Below are positions 1 to 8,200 of a DNA stretch of 50,164 bases, piece after piece. The notes beneath the pieces were generated by a model, which saw only the letters and a list, made by a program, of their open reading frames with translations, was not told the DNA's origin and did not search any database. Each line of letters begins with the position of its first letter. The first letter of the stretch is position 1. The position numbers and the translations under genes were made by a program. The stretch is from Bacteroidota bacterium (GTDB lineage: Bacteria > Bacteroidota > Bacteroidia > UKL13-3), in contig JAIYCU010000040.1 in the NCBI GenBank assembly GCA_027487835.1, forward strand, positions 1-50,164, given 5' to 3'.

Positions 1-530
1 GTAATTCCTAAATAAGAAGCTATCATATGCTGAGGAACTCGATTATGAATGTTTGGAAAAACGTCCGTTATGCTGTCATATCGCTGTTTAGGTGTTCTTA
101 CATACAAATTTTTAATTCTATCGTCTTGGTATATAAAATAATACTCTGCAATCAGTCGTCCCATTTTTTGTCCGTCCGTCAAGTTTTTATAACCCCATTC
201 AATAGCAGCACGAGGTAAAATAACTACTTCAGTTTCTTCCAAAGTCTGTAAGCTATAAATTGAAGGTTGCCCTTGAATAAAGTTGGAATAGTCAGCAATA
301 AATTGGTTTTCTAATGCAAAATGTATGGTGTGTTCAGCTCCTTCGTTGTCGGTTACTAAAACTCTAATAAGTCCTTTGTTGATGAAAAATATTTCGTTTG
401 GAACAACATTAGGTCGGCTTAATATTTCTTGTCGTTTAAAAGTTTTGATAACAGCATTATTTAGGAAGTCGTTTAGTTCGTCTTCCGAAACGTTAATCAT
501 CTGTTTCATTACTTGTCTAATTTGTTCCAT
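1..530 (-). CDS. Crp/Fnr-family transcriptional regulator, C-terminus outside window
   Basis: The minus-strand frame is open from an ATG at 530 to the window edge, giving 176 residues. It starts MEQIRQVMKQMINVSEDELN and contains a cyclic-nucleotide-binding-type beta-roll (about residues 25-110) with the usual pattern: EIFFINKGLIRVL, then HFALENQFIADY, then a segment ending EETEVVILPRA. The last visible residues, QHMIASYLGI, match the beginning of the Crp helix-turn-helix, so the recognition helix and the stop lie off the left edge. Bacteroidota proteins of this type usually do not bind cAMP; ligand and targets are unknown here. A CGCTAAC box (576-582) sits just upstream, as for the neighbouring genes. 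The family call is firm; the function is not known. Confidence 0.85.
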   Translation of the reverse strand, partial: MEQIRQVMKQMINVSEDELNDFLNNAVIKTFKRQEILSRPNVVPNEIFFINKGLIRVLVTDNEGAEHTIHFALENQFIADYSNFIQGQPSIYSLQTLEETEVVILPRAAIEWGYKNLTDGQKMGRLIAEYYFIYQDDRIKNLYVRTPKQRYDSITDVFPNIHNRVPQHMIASYLGI

Positions 531-575
531 TTATTTCTTTCTAGGTTGTTCTGTTTGGGTTGGTTGTACAATTAC

Positions 576-582
576 CGCTAAC
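576..582 (-). other. Cassette-boundary core box (GTTAGCG on the minus strand)
   Basis: The plus strand reads CGCTAAC and the coding strand GTTAGCG. It lies in the 87-bp spacer between the VOC gene and the Crp/Fnr gene. It is the shortest member of a set of five similar boxes (see also 1126, 2144, 2614 and 3678), each placed upstream of one minus-strand gene. Confidence 0.4.
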
Positions 583-617
583 GTTTTGTAAAATCGTTTT
601 TCAAATAGGATATAATA

Positions 618-989
618 TCAGCAGCCAATTGGTTCCCATAATTGAATTTTGTTGCCCTCTTCATCAAGTATGTGAACAAATTTTCCGTAATCATATGTTT
701 CAATTTTGTCAACAATTGTTACACCTTCTTTCAATAATTCTTCTACGAGGGCTTCCAGATTTTCAACTCGGTAATTTATCATGAAGTCCTTGTTGAAGTA
801 TTTTGAATCTTCTGCAAATGGTGTCCATTGAGTTTGAGCTTTTGTTGTGCTGTCTGGACTTTCATACCATTCAAATGTTGCACCATATGGATTTGTTTCA
901 AGTCCAAGGTGTTTTTGATACCATTCAGTTGTTGCTTTTGGGTCTTTGCATTTGAAAAATACACCCCCAATTCCTGTTACTTTTTTCAT
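618..989 (-). CDS. VOC-family (glyoxalase/bleomycin-resistance fold) protein
   Basis: This 123-residue single-domain protein begins MKKVTGIGGVFFKCKDPKAT, the first beta strand of a vicinal-oxygen-chelate fold. It continues with TEWYQKHLGLE and ends in the paired strand VHILDEEGNKIQLWEPIG, whose terminal Glu is the usual metal ligand. Length and layout match the small stand-alone VOC proteins that work as dimers; substrates range from methylglyoxal adducts to antibiotics and cannot be read from sequence. It sits in the cassette-like block between two boundary boxes, with an 87-bp spacer to the Crp/Fnr gene. The family is certain and the substrate unknown. Confidence 0.88.
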   Translation of the reverse strand: MKKVTGIGGVFFKCKDPKATTEWYQKHLGLETNPYGATFEWYESPDSTTKAQTQWTPFAEDSKYFNKDFMINYRVENLEALVEELLKEGVTIVDKIETYDYGKFVHILDEEGNKIQLWEPIGC

Positions 990-1125
990 TTTATTATCCT
1001 TATTTTTTGTTGTTAATGGTGATAAGAAAGTTATTGGTAAGTATCAAATTTATTAAAATTAGCCTCTTCATTAATATTAAATTTAATATTGTCATTCCTG
1101 TTAGTGTCGGTTCTCTATGCTTATC

Positions 1126-1264
1126 ACTAACCTTTGGGCGAATGGCGAAGGCGGGGATTTTAAGTACTAAACCCTCGCTTTTGCAAATCGGCTGTTGCCA
1201 GTAGTTTTTCATTTTAACTTACTGGCATGGCTTGCAGATACCAAGAAATACTAGCTGTTACCGG
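1126..1264 (-). other. attC-like gene-cassette boundary (spacer between lipoprotein and VOC gene)
   Basis: On the minus strand this stretch of about 139 bp starts with CCGGTAACAGCTAG, just after the lipoprotein stop, and ends with CGCCCAAAGGTTAGTG, upstream of the VOC gene. The outer triplets AAC and GTT are inverted, as in integron attC sites, and the length is within the attC range, but the boxes do not fit RYYYAAC/GTTRRRY exactly. The spacer between the ends is partly self-complementary. Its left-end element recurs at 3207-3247. The recombination role is inferred and no integrase gene is visible. Confidence 0.4.
1224..1264 (-). repeat. 41-bp dispersed element, copy 1
   Basis: This 41-bp element matches 3207-3247 at 32 of 41 positions by hand alignment, with shared cores GGCTTGCAG and CTAGCTGTTA. 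Both copies lie directly at the 3' end of a minus-strand gene in the same orientation, so they look like the proximal half of a cassette boundary. Confidence 0.6.
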
Positions 1265-1272
1265 TAGTTTTA

Positions 1273-2133
1273 TTAGTTTTCAACTTTCTTTTCATGTGAA
1301 AATGCAATTACAATCGAATCCCCTTTGACATAAATATCCCCTATTGAATTACAGTTGCTTCTAGTTTGATGGAAATTATAATGAAGATATCCATTTATTT
1401 TATTGTTTATTTCAAAATCATAACTCCAAGTTGGTATATTTATTAATGTATCTATAGTTCTCAATTCTTTATTTGTTAATAATCCTAAATAAGTATACTT
1501 TCTGTCAGAAAAAATTAAGTAATTTGAATTGTTATAACCAAAAAACACGCTGAATGTCAAACCAAAGGTGTCAACTAATATTTTGCCTTGATTATTAAGT
1601 AATCTATAAATACTATCTTCAGTTAGGTTAGGAAATTTTTTGAATTTCCATTCTGTTTCAAGACTATCAGAATGTACTTTTACCAATTCTTTGGGCGATT
1701 TTAAAAATCTCACTTTCCCAAATCCAGCTGAATGAGCTAAAGACTCTGTAATGTAAAAGCCATCATTTCTTTTGTCTATCATTACTGGGCAAGTGCTAAT
1801 AAGGTAATAAATGGAGTCCTTATAAATTATGTCTTGAAACATAACCGCCCCGCCATATTCTCCCCAACAATATCCATAAACTAAAAATTTAGAATCTTCG
1901 TAGAGTAAAAAACCTATTATCTTTTTATCCTTTGAATATAAGAAGTCAATATTTTTGTTTTCTATATTGCGAACATTATTATGTAAATGTGTCTTTTTCC
2001 AATGACCAAAGTTAATTGAGTCTTGAAAATTGTCTAAATTAAAAACAATAGTGTTAAAGTCTACTGAATTTATTTGTGATTCAGTTGAACAGGCTACAAA
2101 AACTAATATAATTATATATATGATATGTCGCAT
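1273..2133 (-). CDS. Putative lipoprotein of unknown function
   Basis: The 286-residue product starts MRHIIYIIILVFVACSTESQ, a short hydrophobic leader with a lipobox ending at Cys15 (FVAC), so it should be lipidated and exported. The rest is rich in Asn, Asp, Ile and aromatic residues, with no domain I recognise. Alternating short strands such as FLYSKDKKIIGFLLYEDSKF suggest a beta-rich fold. It is an accessory gene: boundary sites flank it on both sides (1126-1264 and 2144-2281), and its A+T-rich codon use resembles the other cassette-block genes more than the core genes to the right. Confidence 0.6.
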   Translation of the reverse strand: MRHIIYIIILVFVACSTESQINSVDFNTIVFNLDNFQDSINFGHWKKTHLHNNVRNIENKNIDFLYSKDKKIIGFLLYEDSKFLVYGYCWGEYGGAVMFQDIIYKDSIYYLISTCPVMIDKRNDGFYITESLAHSAGFGKVRFLKSPKELVKVHSDSLETEWKFKKFPNLTEDSIYRLLNNQGKILVDTFGLTFSVFFGYNNSNYLIFSDRKYTYLGLLTNKELRTIDTLINIPTWSYDFEINNKINGYLHYNFHQTRSNCNSIGDIYVKGDSIVIAFSHEKKVEN

Positions 2134-2143
2134 TTAAAAATAC

Positions 2144-2281
2144 CACTAACGTTTGGGCGCTTGGCGCAGTGAGGATATGGTTAGCGCTTTTTCGCCTCAA
2201 CACTTTACCCCAAAAATAAACTTTTCTGCCGTTTCTTTTTCATTGTATTCTAAGGCACTTATGACCGCCAAACGTGTGTTA
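2144..2281 (-). other. attC-like gene-cassette boundary with inverted ends
   Basis: On the minus strand the spacer begins TAACACACGTTTGGCGG, which contains the doc-remnant stop codon, and ends GCGCCCAAACGTTAGTG, 10 bp before the lipoprotein ATG. The ends are imperfect inverted repeats (TAAC..ACGTTTGGCG against CGCCCAAACGTTA) spaced to give a site of about 138 bp. This is the clearest of the boundary sites. Identification as a recombination site rests on geometry and on the truncated toxin gene ending exactly at it. Confidence 0.5.
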
Positions 2282-2380
2282 TGCCTCTTCTAGTGAGCCA
2301 TGGTCACGAACTCCCTTACTTCCTCCAAACTTAACAATAAGAATGTTGTGAATATTTAGAACGTCTTGTAGTTCAATCAT
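2279..2380 (-). pseudogene. Truncated Doc/Fic-family toxin (33-codon remnant)
   Basis: An ATG at 2380 overlaps the antitoxin stop as ATGA and opens 33 codons, MIELQDVLNIHNILIVKFGG and onward to RDHGSLEEA. This is the N-terminal helix pair of death-on-curing (Doc) toxins in Bacteroidota, where the sequence normally continues to a full length of about 125-130 residues. Here it stops at a TAA that belongs to the attC-like boundary at 2144-2281. The catalytic HPFxxGNKR motif is missing, so the protein cannot have AMPylating or phosphorylating activity. The antitoxin upstream is intact. The loss looks like a recombination or deletion event at the boundary. Confidence 0.7.
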
Positions 2381-2571
2381 TGAGCAAGTTTCTCGAGAAG
2401 TTCCTTATCTTCAGATAGTATTTGCCGCAAGTTATTCGTCAATCTAACCTTGTCGGCTGGCTGATCTTGAAGTGCCTTCAAAAAGTCAAGGACGTCTTGT
2501 AAAATAGTCTCAGGAACACTTTCGAGTACCTTTTGAATTTCTGATTTTATTTGTGTCTTGGTCATTTCCAA
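2377..2571 (-). CDS. Small antitoxin-like protein of a Doc-type toxin-antitoxin pair
   Basis: The 64-residue, charged, helix-rich protein starts MEMTKTQIKSEIQKVLESVP and ends with a helix EDKELLEKLAQ. It resembles the short acidic proteins encoded just upstream of Doc toxins in Bacteroidota. The stop overlaps the toxin-remnant ATG by 4 bp, typical of translationally coupled toxin-antitoxin operons. No DNA-binding motif is obvious. With the toxin cut to 33 codons, it would be an orphan antitoxin that might still neutralise a related Doc elsewhere. The family is inferred from context more than from its own sequence. Confidence 0.6.
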   Translation of the reverse strand: MEMTKTQIKSEIQKVLESVPETILQDVLDFLKALQDQPADKVRLTNNLRQILSEDKELLEKLAQ

Positions 2572-2613
2572 ATATAATTAAATACTTAATTTTTTACCAA
2601 GATTTTAACATGA

Positions 2614-2700
2614 CACTAACTCATTTATTGGTACATAAAGCATTATCAGAGCAAGCCAAATTGGTTGGCTTTGCGCATAAATTATGCGGTTTATTTTTTT
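2614..2700 (-). other. Cassette-boundary-like element (CACTAAC box plus hairpin)
   Basis: A CACTAAC box (2614-2620) is followed on the plus strand by TCATTTAT, CATAAA and the small inverted repeat AAGCCAAATTGGTTGGCTT. The same order (ctaactcatttat, cataaa, ggttggctt, taaattat) occurs at 3678-3762, so the two are diverged copies. Each precedes a minus-strand gene. Confidence 0.4.
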
Positions 2701-2841
2701 TATTCGTAGGGTAATTAATTTTCATAAGCTCTTGGTTCAGCTGAATTATTGGTTTTTGAGTGAAACTACAAGTACTATTGGCATGCTTTAAAAAAGAGTT
2801 TACACAATCTAGTTTACACTCTCCTGATGATTTTCTCAATA

Positions 2842-3177
2842 CGTTCAACCAAAATCATTGAAAGCATTATGTTTTAAGTAATACTTTCAACTAAAATCAT
2901 TGAACGTTTAACCAAAATCATTGAAAGCATTATGTTTTAAGTAATACTTTCAACCAAAACCATTGAACGTTCAACTAAAATCATTGAAAGCATTATGTTT
3001 TAAGTAATACTTTCAACCAAAACCATTAAACGTTCAACCAAAATCATTGAAAGCATTATGTTTTAAGTAATACTTTCAACTAATATCATTGAACGTTCAA
3101 CTAAAATCATTGAAAGCATTATGTTTTACCTAATACGTTCAACCAAAACCATTGAACGTCCCCCAAAAATCATTGAA
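2842..3177. repeat. 63-bp tandem repeat array, five full units plus a partial
   Basis: Units begin at 2842, 2905, 2968, 3031 and 3094, exactly 63 bp apart, with a degenerate partial at 3157-3177. Each unit reads as three 21-bp segments; the first and third are near copies (c[gt]ttcaac[ct]aaaatcattg) and the middle is unrelated. Each unit holds a 33-nt inverted repeat with 12-bp arms (TTGAAAGCATTA and TAATACTTTCAA, 11 of 12 paired). The only odd pair is C-A on plus-strand RNA and G-U on minus-strand RNA. The unit junction is the palindrome TTGAACGTTCAA. Stop codons interrupt the frames I checked, so the array is not coding. This array occupies most of the 669-bp gene-free stretch 2572-3240. 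Confidence 0.9.
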
Positions 3178-3206
3178 AATTACAAGCATTTGCCTCTTAA
3201 TTTCAT

Positions 3207-3247
3207 GGCTTGGCTTGCAGCCAGTATGAAACGCTAGCTGTTAGCGG
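3207..3247 (-). repeat. 41-bp dispersed element, copy 2
   Basis: This is the second copy of the element at 1224-1264 (32 of 41 identical). It overlaps the stop codon of the 131-residue gene, so the gene's TAA is part of the element on the minus strand (CCGCTAACAGCTAG). Confidence 0.6.
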
Positions 3248-3636
3248 TTCGTTGTTTTGGTTGTCCAAATATCTTGCATACATGGAGTTAACTTATAACA
3301 TTCCTTATCTGTTTTTAGGTCAAGGCAAGCATAAGTATGTATCGTATATTCATGTAACGCAAAGTCTCTATTTAAAATTTGTCTTACTATATTCCAATAT
3401 TTTAAAAAGAGCTCTTCTGTTGGTTGATATTCTGTTGTGTCCAATATGCCTTCCATTAATACAAACTTCTTATCATCGTCAGTAAGCTTGTCGTAATGGT
3501 CAATATAAATCTGAATGTCAGAAGGAACCATTACTTCAATTGGCCAGTCTTGCATCCAATTCTCGTTAGGTAAATTTAATTCTACGGATAACTCATCAAT
3601 TGCTTTCCTTGTTCCACATCTAAAAGCTGGTTCCAT
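3241..3636 (-). CDS. Hypothetical protein (131 aa)
   Basis: The product begins MEPAFRCGTRKAIDELSVEL and has no signal peptide or membrane segment, so it should be cytoplasmic. It is acidic and helical in its middle (residues 35-100, DHYDKLTDDDKKFVLMEGIL) and ends with a Cys-containing tail (YACLDLKTDKECYKLTPCMQ). Small proteins of this look are common in Bacteroidota accessory regions as immunity-like or orphan genes, but I do not recognise the family. The gene lies between a boundary box at 3678 and the 41-bp element that supplies its stop, so it looks like one cassette. Confidence 0.6.
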   Translation of the reverse strand: MEPAFRCGTRKAIDELSVELNLPNENWMQDWPIEVMVPSDIQIYIDHYDKLTDDDKKFVLMEGILDTTEYQPTEELFLKYWNIVRQILNRDFALHEYTIHTYACLDLKTDKECYKLTPCMQDIWTTKTTNR

Positions 3637-3677
3637 TTATGTTCTGTTTCTCTTATCGTGTTTTTTGTTACAATTAC

Positions 3678-3762
3678 ACCTAACTCATTTATAAGCACAT
3701 AAAAAAACTCCCACAACCCATTTAGGTTGGCTTTAGGCTTAAATTATTGGAAGTTTTATCTT
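3678..3762 (-). other. Cassette-boundary-like element, copy next to queD
   Basis: The box ACCTAAC (3678-3684; GTTAGGT on the coding strand, a perfect GTTRRRY) heads a segment that shares the order ctaactcatttat, cataaa, ggttggctt, taaattat with 2614-2700. A CAACC..GGTTG hairpin lies inside. It marks the right end of the accessory block; beyond it lies queD, a core gene. Confidence 0.4.
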
Positions 3763-3778
3763 GGATTTTTAAAACCGC

Positions 3779-4204
3779 CTACTCCCCAAAGTACTCTACG
3801 TAATTGTTCTCAGTTTCGATGAGCTTAACGCAATGGAGTTTGCCGTTTTCTATGTGTGGGGCCAAAATATCCCAAATGGCAACAACAATATTTTCAATGG
3901 AAGGCATCATGTCTTTCAAAAAATCCACGTCTTCATTCAAGTTGCGGTGGTCTAACTTTTCGGTGATGAGCTCCTGAATAATTTTCTTTAACTTCTTTAA
4001 ATCCATTACCATCCCTGTTTCTGGGTTGGCAATTCCTTTGATGGTAACCAAGAGCTCAAAATTGTGTCCGTGGTAGTATTTATTGGAGCATTTGCCAAAA
4101 AAAGCTTCGTTTTCGGCCTCGGTCCATTTGGGGTTATACAGTTTGTGCGCCGCGTTAAAACGTTCTCGACGGGTGATATAAACTATTTTTTCTTTTGTTG
4201 CCAT
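3779..4204 (-). CDS. queD: 6-carboxy-tetrahydropterin synthase / 6-pyruvoyl-tetrahydropterin synthase family
   Basis: The enzyme converts 7,8-dihydroneopterin triphosphate to 6-carboxy-5,6,7,8-tetrahydropterin, the second step of queuosine precursor synthesis. From the ATG at 4204 (MATKEKIVYITRRERFNAAH) it has 141 residues. The zinc ligands are visible as the His of RFNAAHKLY and the two of YYHGHNFEL; the catalytic Cys is in FGKCSNKYYHGH. The C-terminal VKLIETENNYVEY carries the conserved Glu. Longer starts exist at 4228 (ATG) and 4240 (TTG) but add residues not seen in the family. No other queuosine gene is adjacent. It is divergent from hldD. Some homologues act as PTPS, so the exact product is inferred. 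Confidence 0.9.
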   Translation of the reverse strand: MATKEKIVYITRRERFNAAHKLYNPKWTEAENEAFFGKCSNKYYHGHNFELLVTIKGIANPETGMVMDLKKLKKIIQELITEKLDHRNLNEDVDFLKDMMPSIENIVVAIWDILAPHIENGKLHCVKLIETENNYVEYFGE

Positions 4205-4227
4205 TGAAATGAGGTCACAAATATTCA

Positions 4228-4235
4228 TACTTTCG
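4228..4235 (+). promoter_or_regulatory. Possible -7 element for hldD
   Basis: TACTTTCG is one base from TAnnTTTG and lies 18-25 bp before the chosen hldD ATG. The nearest TTG (4204-4206) is 21 bp upstream instead of 19, so the call is weak. It favours the ATG at 4253 over the GTG at 4235. Confidence 0.3.
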
Positions 4236-4252
4236 TGCAATTGTCAAAACTT

Positions 4253-5221
4253 ATGATAGTAATTACAGGCGCTGAAGGATTTATTGGAAGCTGTTTAGTG
4301 GCTCATTTAAACCATAATCATTTTAATGATTTGGTCTTAGTCGATGATTTTGGGCATGTTGCAGGGCGAGAAATGAACCTGGAAGGAAAAAAATATTCTT
4401 TAAAAATTGAACGGAAAATATTTATCGAATGGCTTTCTGAACATGCCAATTTAGTGCAATTTGTATTTCATATTGGTGCTAGAACAGATACCACAGAGAA
4501 AGATGAAGCCATTTTTAAGACCTTAAACCTAGATTATAGCAAGGCGCTTTTTAAAATTTGTGCCCAAGAAGGCATTCCTTTGGTATATGCCAGCAGTGCG
4601 GCTACTTATGGCAATGGCGAGTTTGGATATGAAGATAGCGAAGATATTTTAGACCAATTATCGCCTATGAATCCTTATGGAAGGTCAAAAAACGACTTCG
4701 ATAAATGGGCCTTGGTTCAAACCGAAAAACCTTATTTTTGGGCCGGACTAAAATTTTTTAATGTTTATGGGCCAAATGAGTTACACAAAGGGAGAATGGG
4801 CAGTGTAATTATGCATGCCTACCATCAAATTAAAAATACCGGTGGGGTAAATTTATTTGAGAGTCACCGCCCAGATTACCAGCATGGAGAGCAAATGCGT
4901 GATTTTATTTATGTGAAAGACCTGTGTGAAGTGTGCCTTTTTCTGATGAAAACCCGCAAAAATTCTGGTTTATATAATCTAGGAACGGGTAAAGCTAGAA
5001 CTTGGAACGACCTTGCCTCAGCAATTTTTGCGGCTTTGCAGTTACCTGTAAACATCAATTATATTCCAATTCCTGCCGATATTCGTGATACCTACCAATA
5101 TTTTACCGAAGCGAATATGCAAAAGCTTATAGAAATTGGCTATCAAAAACCTTTTACTGCCATTGAAGATGGGGTAAAAGACTACGTTACAAATTATCTT
5201 GAAACAGGAAAATATTATTAA
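4253..5221 (+). CDS. hldD: ADP-L-glycero-D-manno-heptose 6-epimerase
   Basis: This extended short-chain dehydrogenase inverts C6 of ADP-D-glycero-D-manno-heptose to give the heptose donor for lipopolysaccharide core. The start MIVITGAEGFIGSCL carries the NAD(P)-binding TGxxGFIG at the very N-terminus, as in the family; an in-frame GTG at 4235 would add six residues. The active-site pieces are ASSAATYG (Ser) and the YGRSK motif in PMNPYGRSKNDFD. FFNVYGPNE and the RDFIYVKDL block are typical of HldD. At 322 residues it is the normal length. It heads a run of four same-strand genes; the next gene starts 5 bp after the stop. No other heptose gene is in the window. Confidence 0.93.
   Translation: MIVITGAEGFIGSCLVAHLNHNHFNDLVLVDDFGHVAGREMNLEGKKYSLKIERKIFIEWLSEHANLVQFVFHIGARTDTTEKDEAIFKTLNLDYSKALFKICAQEGIPLVYASSAATYGNGEFGYEDSEDILDQLSPMNPYGRSKNDFDKWALVQTEKPYFWAGLKFFNVYGPNELHKGRMGSVIMHAYHQIKNTGGVNLFESHRPDYQHGEQMRDFIYVKDLCEVCLFLMKTRKNSGLYNLGTGKARTWNDLASAIFAALQLPVNINYIPIPADIRDTYQYFTEANMQKLIEIGYQKPFTAIEDGVKDYVTNYLETGKYY
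4714..4723. repeat. GGTTTGAACC-family near-palindrome, copy 1
   Basis: The plus strand reads GGTTCAAACC, inside hldD, with codons GTT CAA ACC (VQT). Confidence 0.8.
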
Positions 5222-5226
5222 ACACC

Positions 5227-8200
5227 TTGGTATCTAAATCTGTAAAATATCTCCTTTGGCTCCTCGGCGGATTGTTTCTGCTACTGATTTTATTGGCTAC
5301 CGAGATTGGGATTTTAAAAAATACTAAACAACAAGAAGCCCAGAATTTAGAACAGGTTCAGTTTCTAATGAACGAAAAGGAGGCTGAAAGTAAGGATTTA
5401 ATTTATGCCGTTTTACAAGATACATCCCAGTTAAATAAACACTGGATGGATTATCTTGCTCAGGCTCGCAACCAACATTTTATTTTAAGTGTTTTTAGGA
5501 ATGATACATTGATTGGTTGGTCGGATCAATTGATAAATGCAGGTAAATTAGTAGGTGGTTTAAAGGATGGGTTTTTTTATATAAACACTAATAATGGGGC
5601 GTATTGGGTATCTTCTTTGAGTAAAGGCAATTTTAAAATTGCCGTATTTTATCAATTAAAAACCAATTATAAATTTCAAAATCAATACATTCAAAATCAC
5701 TTTAATGAAGAGTTAAATTTTATAGGATCGGCCTTGTTTAGTCCTTCGCCTATTCAAGATTTTGTTGATTTGAAAGATAGAAAGGGCAATTATATATGTT
5801 CCATTCAACTGTTTGGCTCTCCTAAAACAACGCCTTGGTGGCTTAAATTTCTAATTATTCTTACAACCCTATTGGTTGCTTGGTATTTTCATTTACTAAG
5901 TTTACAATTTATCCATCAGCATTTTGGTTTAGGTACTTTATTTTTTATCGGTTTGACCCAAACCGCGCGCTGGTTATTTTTAAATTATAAAATTCCAGTT
6001 TTTGTGTATGCACACCAGTTGTTTAGTCCAGAAATATATGGTTCCTCCACCTTTAACCCATCCCTAGGTGATTTCTTAATTGCTGCCTTAAGTTTATTTT
6101 GGTATTTATTGTTGATTAGGGATACAGAATGGCGCATTAGTAAGTCGAGAGTTTACTATTATTTACATTTAATTTTTGCCTCTCTTTTGGCGATGATTCT
6201 TGCAGATGGCGCGTTTGATGCCATTAAAAGTTTGGTATTTGATTCTCAAATTTCCTTTGATGTAAAGAATATTTATTCCCTTAATGTATTTACATTTTTA
6301 GCACTTTTATTGGCATTTATAATTCTGTTATGTTGTTATCAAATATTTATAAGACTCTATAAGTTAATAAGTGTTGGTACCATAAACCACTATGAAAAAT
6401 TAATTTTAGTGGGCTTGGTTTTCTTTTTTATTGAGCCCTATTTGGTAGAAAATTTATTTGAACGACCTGTTAATTATGTCAATGTTAGCAGTTCTTTATT
6501 GCTTGCTTTCTTTGTTTTTTATCATTGGGTAAAGCCACGATTAAATAGGTTTCAAGGTTATTTTATTCTGGTATTGTTAATTTCTGTTTTTACCTCTATG
6601 TCGCTTTATTATTTTAGTAAAGACAAGGAGTATGAAAGTAGAATAACCTTTGCAGGAAATATCGTTTCTCAGAATGATGTAAATGCAGAATATTTCTTAA
6701 AAGATATTGAAAATGAGATTTCAAAAAGCATATTGGTTAAATCATATTTTACCAATCCCATTGCCTTAAAATCTCAATTGGTAAAGCACCTGCAACAGCT
6801 CTATTTCTCTGGTTATTTAAGTAAGTACAGTGTGTCAATTTATGATTATGATTCGGCCTACAACCATTATCATTCTCGCAATCCCTATTCCTTTAGACAA
6901 GTAGATTTTATTTATAAGCAATTGGGTGCCCCAACTATTAATAGGCATTTTAGGTTTCTTAAGAATAATGCTTATTTAAAAGGGTATTTAGGTAAATTTA
7001 ACATTCGCATAAAAGGTAAATTAGAAGGTAGTATTTTTATTCATTTACAACCAAAATTGCAACAAGATGTGACTCGCTTTGACGAATTGTTGATTGATGG
7101 GTTTAGAAATACAAAAAACAAAAGAACCGAGTACTCCTATGCGATTTTTAAAGACTTACAATTATTGAGTCAGAGCGGCCATTATGCCTACCGCACTACC
7201 TATACTTGGAAGGGGATTAGCCAAAAATCGGAGCTTTTAGAAGAGAATGGATTTAACCATTTAATATTTAAAGAGAACGAACAATTATTAGTGGTGGTGA
7301 GCGAGAAAACGCCAGAATGGTATGAGCCTTTTGGCTTATTTTCTTTGTCGTTTACCTTTTTCAATATTTTATTAATTGCCCTCATTGGTTTGTATATTTT
7401 ATTCAATAATAATTGGGTAAAAACAAATTGGTTCAAACCGAAACCTTACATACAGAATCTACAAGTTATCATCAATAAATTATTGTTTTTTAAGGAAGGT
7501 GATTTAAAGTTTATACGCACACAAATACAACTGGGCATTATCTTAATTGTATTTTTTACCTTAGCCATTACGGCTTATTTTACCATTAGTTTTATTACCA
7601 ATCAAAACCTCTTAAAGCAGAATGATAAGTTGGTAAGAAAATTAAGAAGTGTCACCAATGCGTTAGAGAATGAAAGTCAGGAAGTGAATTTTAAAGGCCG
7701 CATTAGTGATACAGAGGCAAGCCTTAATCAGATTGCTGATTTTTATAATACAGATATTAGTTTTTTTAATCCAAGTGGAAACCTTGTTGCTTCTACCATT
7801 AAGAAAGTTTATGAAGCAGATATTATAGCACCATTAATGAACCCAGAGGCGTTTTTCCATTTAAATAACTTGAGAGAATCTCAGTTTATTCAAAAGGAAG
7901 CCATTGCCACCTTTACTTACACGGGTGCTTATGCGCCTATTTTCTCTAGAAATAAAGAGTTATTGGGCTTTGTGCAGCTTCCCGATTTTTATCAAACCTC
8001 TGATTTAAATGCAGAAATTTCCTCTATCATGGTTGGTTTTATCAACCTGTATGCTTTAATGTTTTTTGTAATTGGTGCAATGGCTTGGTTGGTATCTAGA
8101 AATATTTCATATCCGCTGCGTTTAATTCAAAAACAAATGGCACAAACTAGCATAGGAAAGAAAAATGAGCCAATTGATTGGGAACGCAATGATGAGATTG

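Noticed and set aside
1000-1212. 70-codon minus-strand frame between VOC and lipoprotein genes
   Set aside because: It lies within the attC-like spacer and encodes a low-complexity Leu/Ile/Asn tail; no support as a gene.
2621-2848. 75-codon minus-strand reading frame
   Set aside because: It covers a boundary-like element and the start of the tandem repeats, has no family features, and looks like chance openness in spacer DNA.
2842-3177. CRISPR array
   Set aside because: The 63-bp units are contiguous and alike throughout; there are no unique spacers and no cas genes.
1-3762. Insertion sequence or prophage origin of the accessory block
   Set aside because: No transposase, integrase, terminal target duplication or phage gene is visible.
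4205-4240. TTG start of queD at 4240 and GTG start of hldD at 4235
   Set aside because: Both add residues outside the family N-termini and would make two divergent coding regions overlap.
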